Assembly (NCBI GenBank): GCA_034231615.1
Contig: CM067322.1
Coordinates: 56,486,828-56,550,827, forward strand
Direction: 5' to 3'
Source: Meghimatium bilineatum
Taxonomy: Eukaryota; Mollusca; Gastropoda; Stylommatophora; Philomycidae
Length of the DNA: 64,000 nt
Shown: one piece after another, positions 46,875-59,302 of the stretch
How positions within the stretch are numbered: position 1 is the stretch's first letter
How the letters are laid out: the number at the start of each line of letters is the position of its first letter
The notes under the pieces: generated by a model
The model's input: only the letters and a program-made list of their open reading frames with translations
The model's database searches: none
Told to the model about the DNA's origin: nothing
Program-made: the position numbers and the translations under genes

Positions 46875-49765
46875 GTCTGATATTGATATAGAAACATGTA
46901 GAGTCTGCTACTCATATAGAAACATGTAGAGTTTGTTACTCAGATAAAAACATGTAGAGTTTGTTACTGAGATAGAAACATGTAGAGTTTGATACTGATA
47001 TAGAAACATGTAGAGTTTGATATTGAGATAGAAACATGTAGAGTTTGATACTGATATAGAAACATGAAGAGTTTGTTACTGAGATAGAAACATGTAGAGT
47101 TTGATACTGATATAGAAACATGTAGAGTTTGTTACTCATATAGAAACATGAAGAGTTTGTTACTCAGATAAAAACATGTAGAGTTTGTTACTGAGATAGA
47201 AACATGTAGAGTTTGTTATTGAGATAGAAACATGTAGAGTTTGTTACTGAGATAGAAACATGTAGAGTTTGTTACTCAGATAAAAACATGTAGAGTTTGT
47301 TACTGAGATAGAAACATGTAGAGTTTGATACTGATATAGAAACATGTAGAGTTTGTTACTCATATAGAAACATGTAGAGTTTGATATTGAGATAGAAACA
47401 TGTAGAGTTGTAGAGTTTGATACTGATATAGAAACATGAAGAGTTTGATACTGATATAGAAACATGTAGAGTTTGTTACTGAGATAGAAACATGTAGAGT
47501 TTGATATTGAGATAGAAACATGTAGAGTCTGATACTGATATAGAAACACGTAGAGTTTGATACTGATATAGAAACATGTAGAGTTTGATACTGATATAGA
47601 AACATGTAGAGTTTGTTACTCATATAGAAACATGTAGAGTTTGATATTGAGATAGAAACATGTAGAGTTTGTTACTGAGATAGAAACATGTAGAGTTTGT
47701 TACTAATATAGAAACATGTAGAGTTTGATATTGAGATAGAAACATGTAGAGTCTGATACTGATATAGAAACATGTAGAGTTTGTTACTGAGATAGAAACA
47801 TGTAGAGTTTGATACTGATATAGAAACATGTAGAGTTTGTTACTGATATAGAAACATGTAGAGTTTGATATTGAGATAGAAACATATAGAGTCTGATACT
47901 GATATAGAAACATGTAGAGTTTGTTACTGAGATAGAAACATATAGAGTTTGATAGTGAGATAGAAACATGTAGAGTTTGATACTGATATAGAAACATGTA
48001 GAGTTTGATATTGAGATAGAAACATGTAGAGTTTGATACTGATATAGAAACATGAAGAGTTTGTTACTGAGATAGAAACATGTAGAGTTTGTTACTCAGA
48101 TAAAAACATGTAGAGTTTGTTACTGAGATAGAAACATGTAGAGTTTGATACTGATATAGAAACATGTAGAGTTTGTTACTCATATAGAAACATGAAGAGT
48201 TTGTTACTCAGATAAAAACATGTAGAGTTTGTTACTGAGATAGAAACATGTAGAGTTTGATACTGATATAGAAACATGTAGAGTTTGTTACTCATATAGA
48301 AACATGTAGAGTTTGATATTGAGATAGAAACATGTAGAGTTGTAGAGTTTGATACTGATATAGAAACATGAAGAGTTTGATACTGATATAGAAACATGTA
48401 GAGTTTGTTACTCAGATAAAAACATGTAGAGTTTGTTACTAAGATAGAAACATGTAGAGTTTGATATTGAGATAGAAACATGTAGAGTTTGATACTGATA
48501 TAGAAACATGTAGAGTTTGTTACTCATATAGAAACATGTAGAGTTTGACATTGAGATAGAAACATGTAGAGTTGTAGAGTCTGATACTGATATAGAAACA
48601 CGTAGAGTTTGATACTGATATAGAAACATGTAGAGTTTGATACTGATATAGAAACATGTAGAGTTTGTTACTCATATAGAAACATGTAGAGTTTGATATT
48701 GAGATAGAAACATGTAGAGTTTGTTACTGAGATAGAAACATGTAGAGTTTGTTACTAATATAGAAACATGTAGAGTTTGATATTGAGATAGAAACATGTA
48801 GAGTCTGATACTGATATAGAAACATGTAGAGTTTGTTACTGAGATAGAAACATGTAGAGTTTGATACTGATATAGAAACATGTAGAGTTTGTTACTGATA
48901 TAGAAACATGTAGAGTTTGATATTGAGATAGAAACATATAGAGTCTGATACTGATATAGAAACATGTAGAGTTTGTTACTGAGATAGAAACATATAGAGT
49001 TTGATAGTGAGATAGAAACATGTAGAGTTTTTTACTGAGATACAAACATGTAGAGTTTGATAGTGAGATAGAAACATGTAAAGTTTGTTACTGAGATAGA
49101 AACATGTAGAGTCTGATACCGATATAGAAACATGTAGAGTTTTTTACTGAGATATAAACATATAGAGTTTGATACTGAGATACAAACATGTAGAGTTTGA
49201 TAGTGAGATAGAAACATGTAAAGTTTGTTACTGATATAGAAACATGTAGAGTCTGATACCGATATAGAAACATGTAGAGTTTGTTACTGAGATATAAATA
49301 TATAGAGTCTGAAACTGATATAGAAACATGTAGAGTCTGATATTGATATAGAAACATGTAGAGTTTGGTACTGATATAGAAACATGTAGAGTCTGATACT
49401 GATATAGAAACATATAGAATTTGATAGTGAGATAGAAACATGTAGATTTTGTTACTGAGATACAAACATGTAGAGTTTGATGGTGAGATAGAAACATGTA
49501 GAGTTTGTTACTGAGATATAAATATATAGAGTCTGAAACTGATATGGAAACATGTAGAGTCTGATACTGATATAGAAACATGTAGAGTTTGTTACTGAGA
49601 TAGAAACATGTAGAGTCTGATACTGATATAGAAACATGTAGAGTTTGTTACTGAGATAGAAACATGCAGAGTCTGATACTGATATAGAAACATGTAGAGT
49701 TTGTTACTGAAATAGAAACATGTAGAGTTTGTTACTGAGATAGAAACATGTAGAGTCTGGCACGG
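46875..49765. repeat. Large minisatellite, 28-bp unit, about 100 copies, with higher-order duplication
   Basis: GTAGAGTTTGATACTGATAT plus AGAAACAT, with alternating variants (GTTACTGAGA, GATATTGAGA, GTTACTCATA). Longer blocks recur: the segment starting CGTAGAGTTTGATACTG at 47549 recurs at 48601 (offset 1052), and a distinctive GTAGAGTTGTAGAG junction occurs near 47401, 48333 and 48565. No spacers between units, so it is not a CRISPR array. Minus-strand open frames rich in Tyr, Ser and Phe are repeat artefacts. Confidence 0.95.
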
Positions 49766-50149
49766 ATAGATAAAGGGGCAGTCCAGCTATCCATCAAATA
49801 TGTAGACAATTAGGGTGGGGGAGAGGTATGAAACATTTTTACAGCTGTTGACAGGCAAGGGATGGAGCAGAATAAAGTTGACGTTAACAATGCTTTTTTA
49901 TGCACCAGTCAAGTTATTTGTATTTGAAACATTTTTATAAAAATATAAAACTATCAAACAGAACATGTATTTTTTCCTACTGTCTCTGCTGAAAAAATAT
50001 TTCGGAAAGATGTTAACATTTATTTGACATAATTAAGCAAATTGTGTCTCTGAACTATTGACAGTTGTTGACATACAAAATGTGGACTTGGATGTCGGTC
50101 AGAAATTGGCAACATTTTGATTATGTATTTTATGAAGAACCTCAAACAT

Positions 50150-50350
50150 GTAGTTGTCTGCATTAAATATACCTATATATGTATAGTCTGCATTAAATAT
50201 ACCTATATGTATAGTCTGCATTAAATATACCTATATGTATATTCTGAATTGAATATACGTATATGTAGAAATATCCCTATATGTGGAGTCTGCAATGGAT
50301 ATACCTATATGTAGAGTGTGAATTGCACATACAAGAGTGTATGTAGAGTC
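50150..50350. repeat. Degenerate tandem repeat, about 25-28-bp unit
   Basis: TAGTCTGCATTAAATATACC plus TATATG units, three good and about three decayed copies. Confidence 0.8.
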
Positions 50351-50499
50351 TGCCAACGGATAAAGTAAAATGATATTTGCAGGGTCTGCAGGAAAAAAAA
50401 CAACTTTCAGATATTTTGTAGAACTTGCAACGATTTAAAACAAATTGTTGTCTTTAGCTAACTTCGTCATTGATTACAATTTAAAAATAAATCTGTGCA

Positions 50500-50730
50500 G
50501 AATTTGTCATTGCTTAAACGTGCCAGGATCTATTCTTAAATCTGTCAAAAATAAAAATTTATCCGGATTTTTCCTGTAACGTATCCGGATATTTCTTATA
50601 ATACGTTTCCATTGATGAAACGTATCGGATCCTTAATTGAATCTGTCATTAATAAAACGTATTAGATCTTTTCCTGAATTTGTCTTTGATAAAACGTACC
50701 AGATCTTTTGTTTAATCTGTCGTGTACAGC
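50500..50730. repeat. Degenerate tandem repeat, about 45 bp
   Basis: ATAAAACGTAYYAGATCTTTT-type units preceded by AATCTGTC recur about five times. Related pieces continue near 51050. Confidence 0.6.
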
Positions 50731-51769
50731 ATTCTATGTTGTTTTTTCAGTCATTGGTAAAATATTGAGTTATCGTTTCAATAATTTGTTACGCGTAAAA
50801 TATTTGCCAAATCTTGATGTGCCACGTTTGTCATAGATAAGAAACAAAGGCATATGTTCAGTAATAGTCCAACCATTAAACTAGGCACTGAATACTCTGA
50901 CTGTTGCTAGGATTCTGAGCGACATAATCTATCCTCCGGGACTCCACATCCGAAGTTTGTGTGTAAGGTACAAGAGTTAGAGCTTGCTTGAAGGGGGAGC
51001 GTGGTGGGTGGTTAAAATTACTAGTGTTCACGCTGTGATAATGTGCAACAATAAAACATCTTTTATTGAATCTATCACGCGTAAAAACTGATTAATGAAA
51101 AAGGCATAATTAATTAATCACCTTATGATGTTTAAAAGCAATGTAAAAACGAATGAAAGTTTGATTCGTTGTCCCCGTATGACTATTTACTAACCGTATA
51201 GAAGTTAAGACTTTTATTGAAACAGCAGAACATCGTATCATCTTTTGAATTCGACAAAAACTGTTTTGATATTAACCAGTGACGGCAGTGATATAGGGAA
51301 GTAGAATTAGAAATACATACAAATACTATTCATATCCTGATTGTCTGGACAGTTAGTGAAGAATTGTGTTCTTTGATAACTCATACATTCATATTGTTTA
51401 TGTTGTTCATGAGAAAACGTGTTCGTGAAAATACCTTTTGATCCAAACGTCGATTCTGTGTACCTGCTCACCATAAAACTACAATTCAACAAATTGCTTT
51501 TTCTTCAAATATATTTATTTACCATATGGTATAACGTTTAACTGTAATCTCCCGCTCGACTAAATTCTTTAGAAGAGGAGTATCAAGACTTCAATACAAG
51601 TTTATAGCTTGACTAACCTCATGATAATAGTATTTGTGTTAGATCAGTAATGATATTGCCGACTGGGATATGTGGCTCTACTTTTTTTCATCGATGACCA
51701 CCAACATTAACAAGTGAAAGAATTCACTTATCTTGAAAGCATCATATCGTAGGATACCAGATCTTAGGA

Positions 51770-52165
51770 CAGATGTCCCTTATTTTCAAAATCAAATACG
51801 TGAAGATGAACACCGAAACTACACTATACAAAACCATCACTATGCTACTAAAGCCAAATATGGACAAACAAGAAAAGATCAAAGAAAACATGTTATAAAA
51901 GAAATGTCTTGCCCACGTAGAAAAGACGGTGTAAAAATACGAGACAGAATCATAAATTAAAACATCAGAAGACTAACAAACACACTAACAATCTTGGATT
52001 ACAACAGATTAAGTGGTTTTCACATGCTTCCAGTCTACCACCAGATGGTGTTCCCCAAAAATCAATGCTATACAGGCATGATGGATACAAAGCCAGAATC
52101 AGCCCATGCTAAATTTGGATTACAGAAATAAGAGACCACAAAAAGAACACATGTTCAAGCACAGA
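51770..52165 (+). pseudogene. LINE C-terminal relic (family D)
   Basis: Frameshifted pieces: IRDRIIN, then around 52000 a segment equivalent to QQIKWF with LPPDGV nearby, then YRHDGYKARISP and ITEIRDHKKN. This matches the HxxR-to-GYKAR part of the C-terminus also seen at 2.4, 5.4 and 24.5 kb. Confidence 0.65.
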
Positions 52166-52724
52166 TTATTTTAAAAAATAGGGCCTATATCTCAGCTATC
52201 TGCTGAAACTCTTCTACCAGTGACTCTGCAAGGAACAAAGGCTTATAGCGTAAAGAAAGATATGTGGATAGAAGCAGACGTTATGAAAAGATAATAAACC
52301 AAGCATAGATGCTCTAGCACCTCTTAAAGGGTTGGAAATGCATAGAAGATTGACTTTATTGTACTCAATTTACCATATATGTACTCCGTTCCTCTCAACA
52401 AAGCGGCTCGCAGCCTGCCGAGAGTATTACTCATGGGAGGTAACCGTGTTTCTGTACAATAGAAGATCAACCGGCGGGAATCAAAACAAACCATTTTCCC
52501 ATTATTTCCGCGAATTTCGTTTGTCGGCCTTGACTTATATATGTATGTATATACTGTATCTACAAAATATATACATAGTGAACAACGAAGCACAGCAATA
52601 ATCACAATCATCACATTAAAAGTGTGTTTTGATTCTGCTCGTTATATTGCCTGTAATCAAAGAGTAACTCCGTAGATTCAAGTGAAAATCTGGAGAGATT
52701 TTTAAAGAAAACAAACTTTGTAAA

Positions 52725-52885
52725 CAAGCCATAGTGAGAAGGATTCAAACAAAGTCCAATTTGTAAACAAGACATATAGTGCTGCATTCGAACAAAGTCC
52801 ACTTTGTAAACAAGACATGGTGAGCGAAATTTGAACACAGCGAAAGGTTTAACCATTACGACACGGAGGCAGCAATAGTATTGAA
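52725..52885 (-). mobile_element. tRNA-derived SINE, antisense, with a duplicated segment
   Basis: The minus strand gives CCGTGTCGTAATGGTTAAAC (box A), TGTCTTGTTTACAAAGTGGA and a second near copy of the same block. Same family as 4640 and 40310. Confidence 0.62.
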
Positions 52886-53289
52886 AAAGTATTTTTAACG
52901 AATAAAATAAAATAAAGAATAAAATAATAATACTGTTCAAATAAAGGAATCGCAACTTTTTTTGAGTTACTTTTATAAAAGATATTCGCTGCTTGAACAT
53001 TATTCAACCTACAGAATGTGTCCACCTGGTCATTAACTTCTCGTCGTTACCTGAACTGCACTCACCTCATGATTCGTGAGGTCATGAAAGAGTTCAAGGG
53101 CTATACATTTTTTTAGAGTAACTCATGACAGGTTCATGAGAATCCTGTGAAACTTACGGAATACAAAACTCCATATTATTGAATGCCTATAAAAGATTAA
53201 CGGTCCTCGAATAAATTTAGCTAAAATTCCAATGCGCAAGTATGATTCATCTCACTTCAGAACAACGATATATCATCATTGGACGCTCA

Positions 53290-54215
53290 TAGACGGAACA
53301 ATAACAAAGTGTAGTGACCAGACAATTTAATGTGGTTAAAAGCACGATTAGTCGCCTTTGGAGGAGATTTCAACAAACCGTTTCAGTGGCAGACCGACCG
53401 CACAGTGGAAGACCAGTCACAACTCCTTTTGTGAAGACCGCTTCATACGGCTGTGTCACCTCAGGAATCGATTTGCATCTGCGTCCTAACCAGTCCACTA
53501 AATGCCAGCAGCTCATCGAATTTCATATCAAACGTTCAGGAACCGGCTGCACGACGCTGGTCTTTGGGCTAGAAGACCCTACAGAGGTCCTGTACTTACG
53601 GACCAGCATCGTCAGAACCAACTGTGGTAAGGAACCACCATCGTTATTGGACCGTTGAGAATGACTAGAGACGGGTTTGGCTTAGTAATGAATTATGTTT
53701 TTATGCTCCAGTGACACGATAGATGGAGAAGAGTTTACCGCAGAATCCGTAAGCGCTACGCCAGGAACAACGTAGATGAAGCTCATCCCACTTGGTGGTG
53801 GAGGTGTACTGATGTGAGGGGCGATCAACTTCAAGGAAGAAGTGACCTAGTGCAAATTGAAGGAGTCCTGAATTTTCGTCCCCGCATTCTTCCAGTTTTT
53901 GCTGCACGAGGAAAGTTTTTTCAGCACGATAACGCTCGACCTCAAGTAGCGCAATTCACCACCAAGTTCCTCGCTGACAATAACTTCCAGACAATTCCGT
54001 GGCCAACCATGTCATATGACATGAACCCCATAAAACACTTATGGGATGAAAAATTCTTGAGACTAACGGGAATTGAACTCGACAGAATGGGATGAAGTCG
54101 ACAGAAGACTCCGCCAGCGAGACGTGGCTCAAACAAATCCCTGACAGTTGTTTCTTGCACTACTGGAAGAGTGGGCAGCCATCCTACAACAACAGATCAA
54201 ATAGCTTATCGGATT
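53290..54215 (+). pseudogene. Tc1-like transposase relic
   Basis: N-terminal paired-like HTH: ARQFNVVKSTISRLWRRFQQ region (here TRQFNVVK at 53317) and VADRPHSGRPVTT. Decayed middle with several frameshifts. FFQHDNARPQVAQFTT at about 53920 keeps the second catalytic Asp. The first catalytic Asp region near 53680 reads Ser-Asn-Glu instead of Ser-Asp-Glu, and NPIKHLWD near 54027 has Lys where the third catalytic Glu is expected. The element is dead. Outer TIRs were not confidently found; an A/T-rich segment near 52930 may be the left end. Confidence 0.85.
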
Positions 54216-54837
54216 CATGTCACATAGATGTCGTTCTCTGATAGAGGGCAGAAGATGCCACACACCTTACTGAAACAGAGTCGCAAAGAATAAAAATCCA
54301 CACCAACTGTAATGTAATGAACATCATTTCATTGTTAACGTCTAAAATGCTCTTCATGCTTCGGCTGAAACATTAAATCCATAAAATAAAATGTTGGTAC
54401 ATCATTTGAAATTTGGTGTCCATTAGCACTGCAATAATATTGCATTTTTTTAAAACAGTATAGTAATAGGACACCATGCTTATTTAAGACCTTACTTGAA
54501 GGTAAAGGTTGATGTGCTATGATCATGAAATATGCAGAGATATGGAAGTATATATCGTGACACTGACAAAATACAACCTCTTGTATTGTACACCAAGGCT
54601 TGAGTCAAAGAATATTGACGGTCTTTTGAAGTCAACATTCGATGTGGAACAGCACTTGATGATGATAATAAAGATGATAATGATGATAATGCAGTTAAAC
54701 TGGAATCTGCGCATTTTAAAAGTTCTTAACGTATAAGGTCTGTTTTATGGGCATATTTTACCATAACCGTCTCTAATAAAGACCTACTGGAAAATATGAA
54801 ATCCAGCCTTCTTAATGACTAATTTCACAATTTCCGC

Positions 54838-55925
54838 GATTAGTTAGTTGGTTAGTCGTTGGATCACCGTCATTGCACCTCCGGACAAGTCCATAGGTGC
54901 TCAGATCTTTCCTTGAGTGTATCCGCCATTACACGTTGACTGACAGTCCCAGTACGTTGTTGATTGACCATCATTCTTTTTCGCCCCAAAAAACTCTCCT
55001 TTCTAGCGACACCACATTTCAAACCAAGTTCCTTTATTCTAATCATGGAACAAGAGTCATCGTCACTTGTACAGTCATTTGTCCGTGCGTTTTCACGTAG
55101 GGCATTCAAAATGTCTGCCCGATCCATCGCTCCACCAACAGCCGTAGTAGCAGCGTGGGCGGCCAACCTATCTGCTCTTTCATTACCCCGGACTCCCGCG
55201 TGTCCCGGCACAAAAATAAAAGTCACTGTACGCACACAGGAATTATTCACTGCATTTAGCCACTGTTCTCGAACGTACCCCGTCTGAACTTTCACAATCA
55301 TGTTCATGGAGTCACTGAGGATACAGGCATGCTCGCAATCAGTCTGTGAGCAGACCCATTGCAAAGCTTTGGTCACCGTCAGAATCTCCATTATCAAGCT
55401 GCTTGTCATCTGAACGAATGCACCACTTTCCTCTCTGATAGGCTCCCCCCACCTTTGAGCCGTGAAAGCCCAGGAACTCCTGATGTGTCTCTCAACCGAC
55501 CCATCTGTATATATAACTATATCACCTTCTCTGGAATTCTCACTGATCAGAGCGAGCACCTCCGACTCGACCACTGTCGGACACCATTCTCTGCACTCTC
55601 TATTGAGTGTTATTACTCCTTCGAAGGCTGTTGGGTAATCTGAGGGTGCCAGACTCCATTCGGCACCAGGTAGTACATCCTCCAATCTGCAGACACTCTG
55701 TATAACGTCCTCTGCACGCCCCATCCACGACTTTCCTCTCTTTAGTCGACTTCCTTTCACATTTGATAATTTCTGGGTGTAGAGGGTGCTCTTTATCAGC
55801 GGTGATTTTTAGGTAGTCCCGCGCCCTGCACATTTGTATTCTTAGCACCGCAGTTGGGCAATCAAGTAGGTATCGCATAGCCCGAGCCGACGTATCCTTA
55901 CTGAACCGCATAGAAATTAAAATTC
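54838..55925 (-). pseudogene. LINE family B, 5'-truncated, RNase H domain mostly open
   Basis: On the minus strand an open stretch of about 296 codons (55760-54870) carries an RNase HI domain: Asp in VIYTDGSVERHIRSS, Glu in SSLIMEILTV, Asp in ACILSDSMNM and the final His/Asp in VPGHAGVRGNERADRLA. All four acidic catalytic positions are present. A frameshift near 55750 separates it from an upstream piece (KDTSARAMRYLLDCPTAV) reaching about 55911. The C-terminus reads ERSEHLWTCPEV, and the 3' end is an ACTAACTAACTA-type tail. No RT or EN remains, so this is a truncated retrotransposon end rather than a host RNase H gene. Confidence 0.88.
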
Positions 55926-55929
55926 CGCG

Positions 55930-57975
55930 ATTTTAATTGATCAATATGATTATACTTTGTACGACAGCCAATGCAAATCAAAGAAATAGTGAAATGATTC
56001 ATTATAAAACACTGAATTTCCCTTTATCTAGCAGGTCGTCTAGAGTCCTAGATCTAGAGTCCCGGTCTGACTCTAGCAACATAAACATAGCAAAAAGAAA
56101 GGAACATAAATCTATACAGTAAGCAACACGAGGAGCGTATAAACTAAAATAAACTATGCTAACTGAATAAAACGATTGTGTACAAAATGTGGTTAGGTGT
56201 TATTCTGTTCCTATTTCTGGAGTCTTGATTCTCGAGGGTACGATCATCCTTTAGAATGTCTCCTACTTAGAGACCTATTATACAACTTGGTGTAACTTAA
56301 ATTCAAGATCAATAAAAGTACAATCATTATCCAATCTAGAGTTAGCTAATGTTATTCCAGGAATTGGTTACGTTAGTGCCCTTCATCTTCGTTGTCTACG
56401 TTCAGATACATTGATGATGTTAAATTCTAAAATAAAAACGTCTGAATGGAGTCCACCCTTTTACCAATACAACGATTTCACACATCTTTCAACTCGAATT
56501 TGCACACCCTGAATAGTTTGAATTTGTAACTCATTTAAGGTTGGGCAGTCCTCAAGCACGTACTCGGCAGTCGTTTAGTCCTGCATTGACATTCATTTGT
56601 ATGGGATATCTTGAGTCACGTGAGAAGATTAGGTTACCTTTAATATAAATAAGAAGCATCTAGGATTTATAGGGAAAAAATCGGAAGGTAATCGACGGGG
56701 TTTGAACCAGGTCCGTTAAACTGGCACATATTCTCCTCGCAACTTGAGATGACACGATTTTCGAAACTCAAGTTCCGAGTCGAATAGGTGCCAACTGTAC
56801 GGACCTGGTTCAAATCAAATATCTTTAATGGTGGCCAGTTCTCAAGAAAACTAAATTAATCTGCTGATTTTATATAACTGGTATGTTGGGGGTCAGTATT
56901 GTTCTCCGAATGACTTTTTTCTCTTCATTGTTACATTTACTGACTATGGATGATCGATTTTAATTCTTATTTTATAGAAAATGTTTCACAAAAGAAACAT
57001 TGGGCTACAAGCCCAAAACATCATGAGAACCTTTGAATTAAAATACATATTTTGACATCCAGTTCTAGAAGTGAGTCAGCTTTATAATTCTGAATGATTG
57101 TGTATTGAGTAAGCAGCGCCTTGAAAGCAAAGCTAATATATATAAATACCGTAAGGTGATCACTATATATATATTGTCCAACAGTAAAACTCCCAGCATG
57201 TTTGATGTATTGTTCTAAGATCGTCCTGTAAGTGGTTTTGTTCCACAATTGTACCACAATACGTCACAGTAGAAGTTTGAAGAAAACCGCCCAATTAATT
57301 GAAATACTTGAAAGTGAAGAACTGACCCGTTCCGTTTTGTGAGCAGCAAATGGGTGAGATCTATACAATGTCATTAGTGTATGAGGCCCAGTGTAACGAT
57401 ACATATATATCCCTCTATCGTTCTCTCTCTCTCTCGTAAATTTAAAGAGGAATATACAGATTTCAAAATAACATTTCTGTTTTTGATTAGGTCAGGTACA
57501 CCGAGTAGGAAGAATGTGTTTATTCAGTTGAACACAACGTCGTTAAGGACCATTATTGTTAACAAAATAGCTAAACTTATATTATATAACATATAAGTAG
57601 CAATTGTATGGTATAGAGACCTTCTGATGAACTTCAGTGAGTTGTATTCACATTCAATTCAACCAACGTAAAATTCTTACTTTAAGTATCTGTTTATATC
57701 TTGATATTTTTCGATTTCATACAATTAGTGCGATCGCTGTACTATTGTCATTGTTCACACAATCCGTGCAACTTTTCCAGTCGGCTAGTTGGATTGAGAA
57801 TTTTTCCAAATGATATGGAGCACAAACATTGTTTTTTAAATGTGCTGGAGGGAGTTTCAGAACTATTATAGAAAAGTAAGCACATTTAACATTCTCCTCA
57901 ATGGTGTTGTGAACACATTGAATGTCTTACTTACGTCACTAGTTTTTTTCTCTTTTATCTGTATTTTTTAACACC
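55930..57975. other. No gene seen apart from the inverted repeat
   Basis: AT-rich, short frames only; contains the inverted repeat at 56693-56815. Confidence 0.5.
56693..56815. repeat. Inverted repeat with 15-16-base arms
   Basis: TTTGAACCAGGTCCGT at 56700-56715 pairs with ACGGACCTGGTTCAAA at 56796-56811, about 80 bases apart. The GGTTTGAACC motif resembles a tRNA box B read backwards, so it could be the remains of head-to-head SINE pieces. Confidence 0.6.
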
Positions 57976-57979
57976 ACAA

Positions 57980-58170
57980 CCAGTGCCATCTGCCAACCAG
58001 GCAATAGAATGGCGTAAATAATAGTAATACTTTCACGTACCATGCATATCCCAATCAAATGGGACTAAGGAATTTGGGCGTGGTGTTGGCTATCCTACCA
58101 CATAATCTTTACAGCTGTTCAACCACCTTAAGTGTCAGGCCCGTACTGCATGTAGGAAATTGTTTTCACT
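57980..58170 (+). repeat. Possible strongly diverged Rep-A copy
   Basis: A segment with CAATCAAATGGGACTAAGGA, then GGCGTGGTGTTGGCTATCC and AAGTGTCAGGCCCG follows the order of the Rep-A 5' half but with low identity. Confidence 0.35.
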
Positions 58171-58234
58171 GCAGGAAGTTTCGAGTTTGTATAATAAGTC
58201 ACGGCAATCTTCTTTTAGAAGTAGTAGTCTTTTC

Positions 58235-58870
58235 AGCTCATAGCATTACACTTGACAGCCACATTCAGTCAAACATTGCACCTGACAGCCACATTCATTT
58301 GCATTACACCTGATAGCCATATTCAGTCAAACATTGCACCTGACAGCCACATTCAGTCAAACATTGCACCTGACAGCCACATTCAGTCAAACATTACACT
58401 TGACAGTCACATTCAATCAACCATTGCACTTGACAGCCACATTCAGTCAAAAATTACACTTGACAGCCACATTCATTTGCATTACACCTGACAGCCACAT
58501 TCAGTCAAACATTGCACCTGACAGCCACATTCAATCAACCATAGCACATAACAGTCACATTCAGTCCCAGAATTACACCTGGCAGTCACATTCAGTCAAA
58601 CCATGTCAACCACATTTAGTTAAATATTGTACCTGACAGCCACATTGGGTCAAACATTACACCTGACAGTCACATTTAGTCAAATATTACCCGTGACAAC
58701 CACATTCAGTCACACATTAACCTGATATTCACATTGAGTTAAACATTACACCTGACAGCCACATTGAGTTAAACATTACACCTGACAGCCACATTGGGTT
58801 AAATATTGTACATGATAGCAGCCACATTCAGTCACACATTATACCTGACAGTCACATTTAGTCAACAGTT
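58235..58870. repeat. Minisatellite, 30-bp unit, about 20 copies
   Basis: ACCTGACAGCCACATTCAGT plus CAAACATTGC, well preserved on the left and decaying to the right. Confidence 0.92.
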
Positions 58871-59004
58871 ACTCCTGAAGATCATTTAGTTTACCATATA
58901 GGCCTACGTGTCGGTTGCGTGGTCTTGTGTTGGCCGAGCAAAAATTAGTAGTTGGTAATCGCATCCCTGCACGGTCAAAGTGACATAAATTGTCAATCTG
59001 AAGT

Positions 59005-59122
59005 TGAATATATATCATGTCTAAAGGCGCAGAAAGCGCAGTGAAGATGTAAAGTACTGCACAACACATTCCGTTTTTAGACTATCTCCTGCTAACTGGC
59101 GGGAGTTTGAGTATAATCAATC
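59005..59122 (+). repeat. Rep-A, 3'-half fragment beside the full-length LINE
   Basis: AAAGGCGCAGAAAGCGCAGT, CACAACACATTCCGTTTTTA, CTCCTGCTAACTGGCGGGAG and TTTGAG match Rep-A. The LINE's target duplication starts right after it. Confidence 0.7.
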
Positions 59123-59133
59123 ATTAACCATCT

Positions 59134-59302
59134 CCCCATCAAGGCCAGCACCGTGCCGTGGTGATGGGGCTTAGTTCAGCCATCAGGGGCTGGAAACTAA
59201 GACTGGTCGGGCAGTCCCATTCGAGCAGGACCATAGTCCTGCCCAAGTAAGCAGAGTGCTGAAGACGGAGGCATCCAGCCAAAAGGCGCACAGATAATCA
59301 GG
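59134..59302 (+). promoter_or_regulatory. 5' UTR / likely internal promoter region of the full-length LINE
   Basis: GC-richer than its surroundings. It contains an imperfect inverted pair around ATGGGGC, a GGACCATAGTCC palindrome, and the block AGCCAAAAGGCGCA just before the start codon. LINEs of this type normally carry an internal Pol II promoter here. That role is inferred from position only. The last 75 bases resemble the middle of the Rep-A retroposon. Confidence 0.5.

Noticed and set aside
46936..49637. Many minus-strand open frames rich in Tyr, Ser, Phe
   Set aside because: All arise from the 28-bp minisatellite, which has no stop in several reverse frames; no flanking gene structure.
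46875..49765. CRISPR array (regular about 28-bp repeats)
   Set aside because: Units abut directly with no unique spacers, the genome is eukaryotic and no cas-like genes occur.
55100..55760. A host RNase H1 gene on the minus strand
   Set aside because: The domain is accompanied by a LINE C-terminus and 3' tail shared with copies at 22.9 and 26.5 kb, so it is a truncated retrotransposon.
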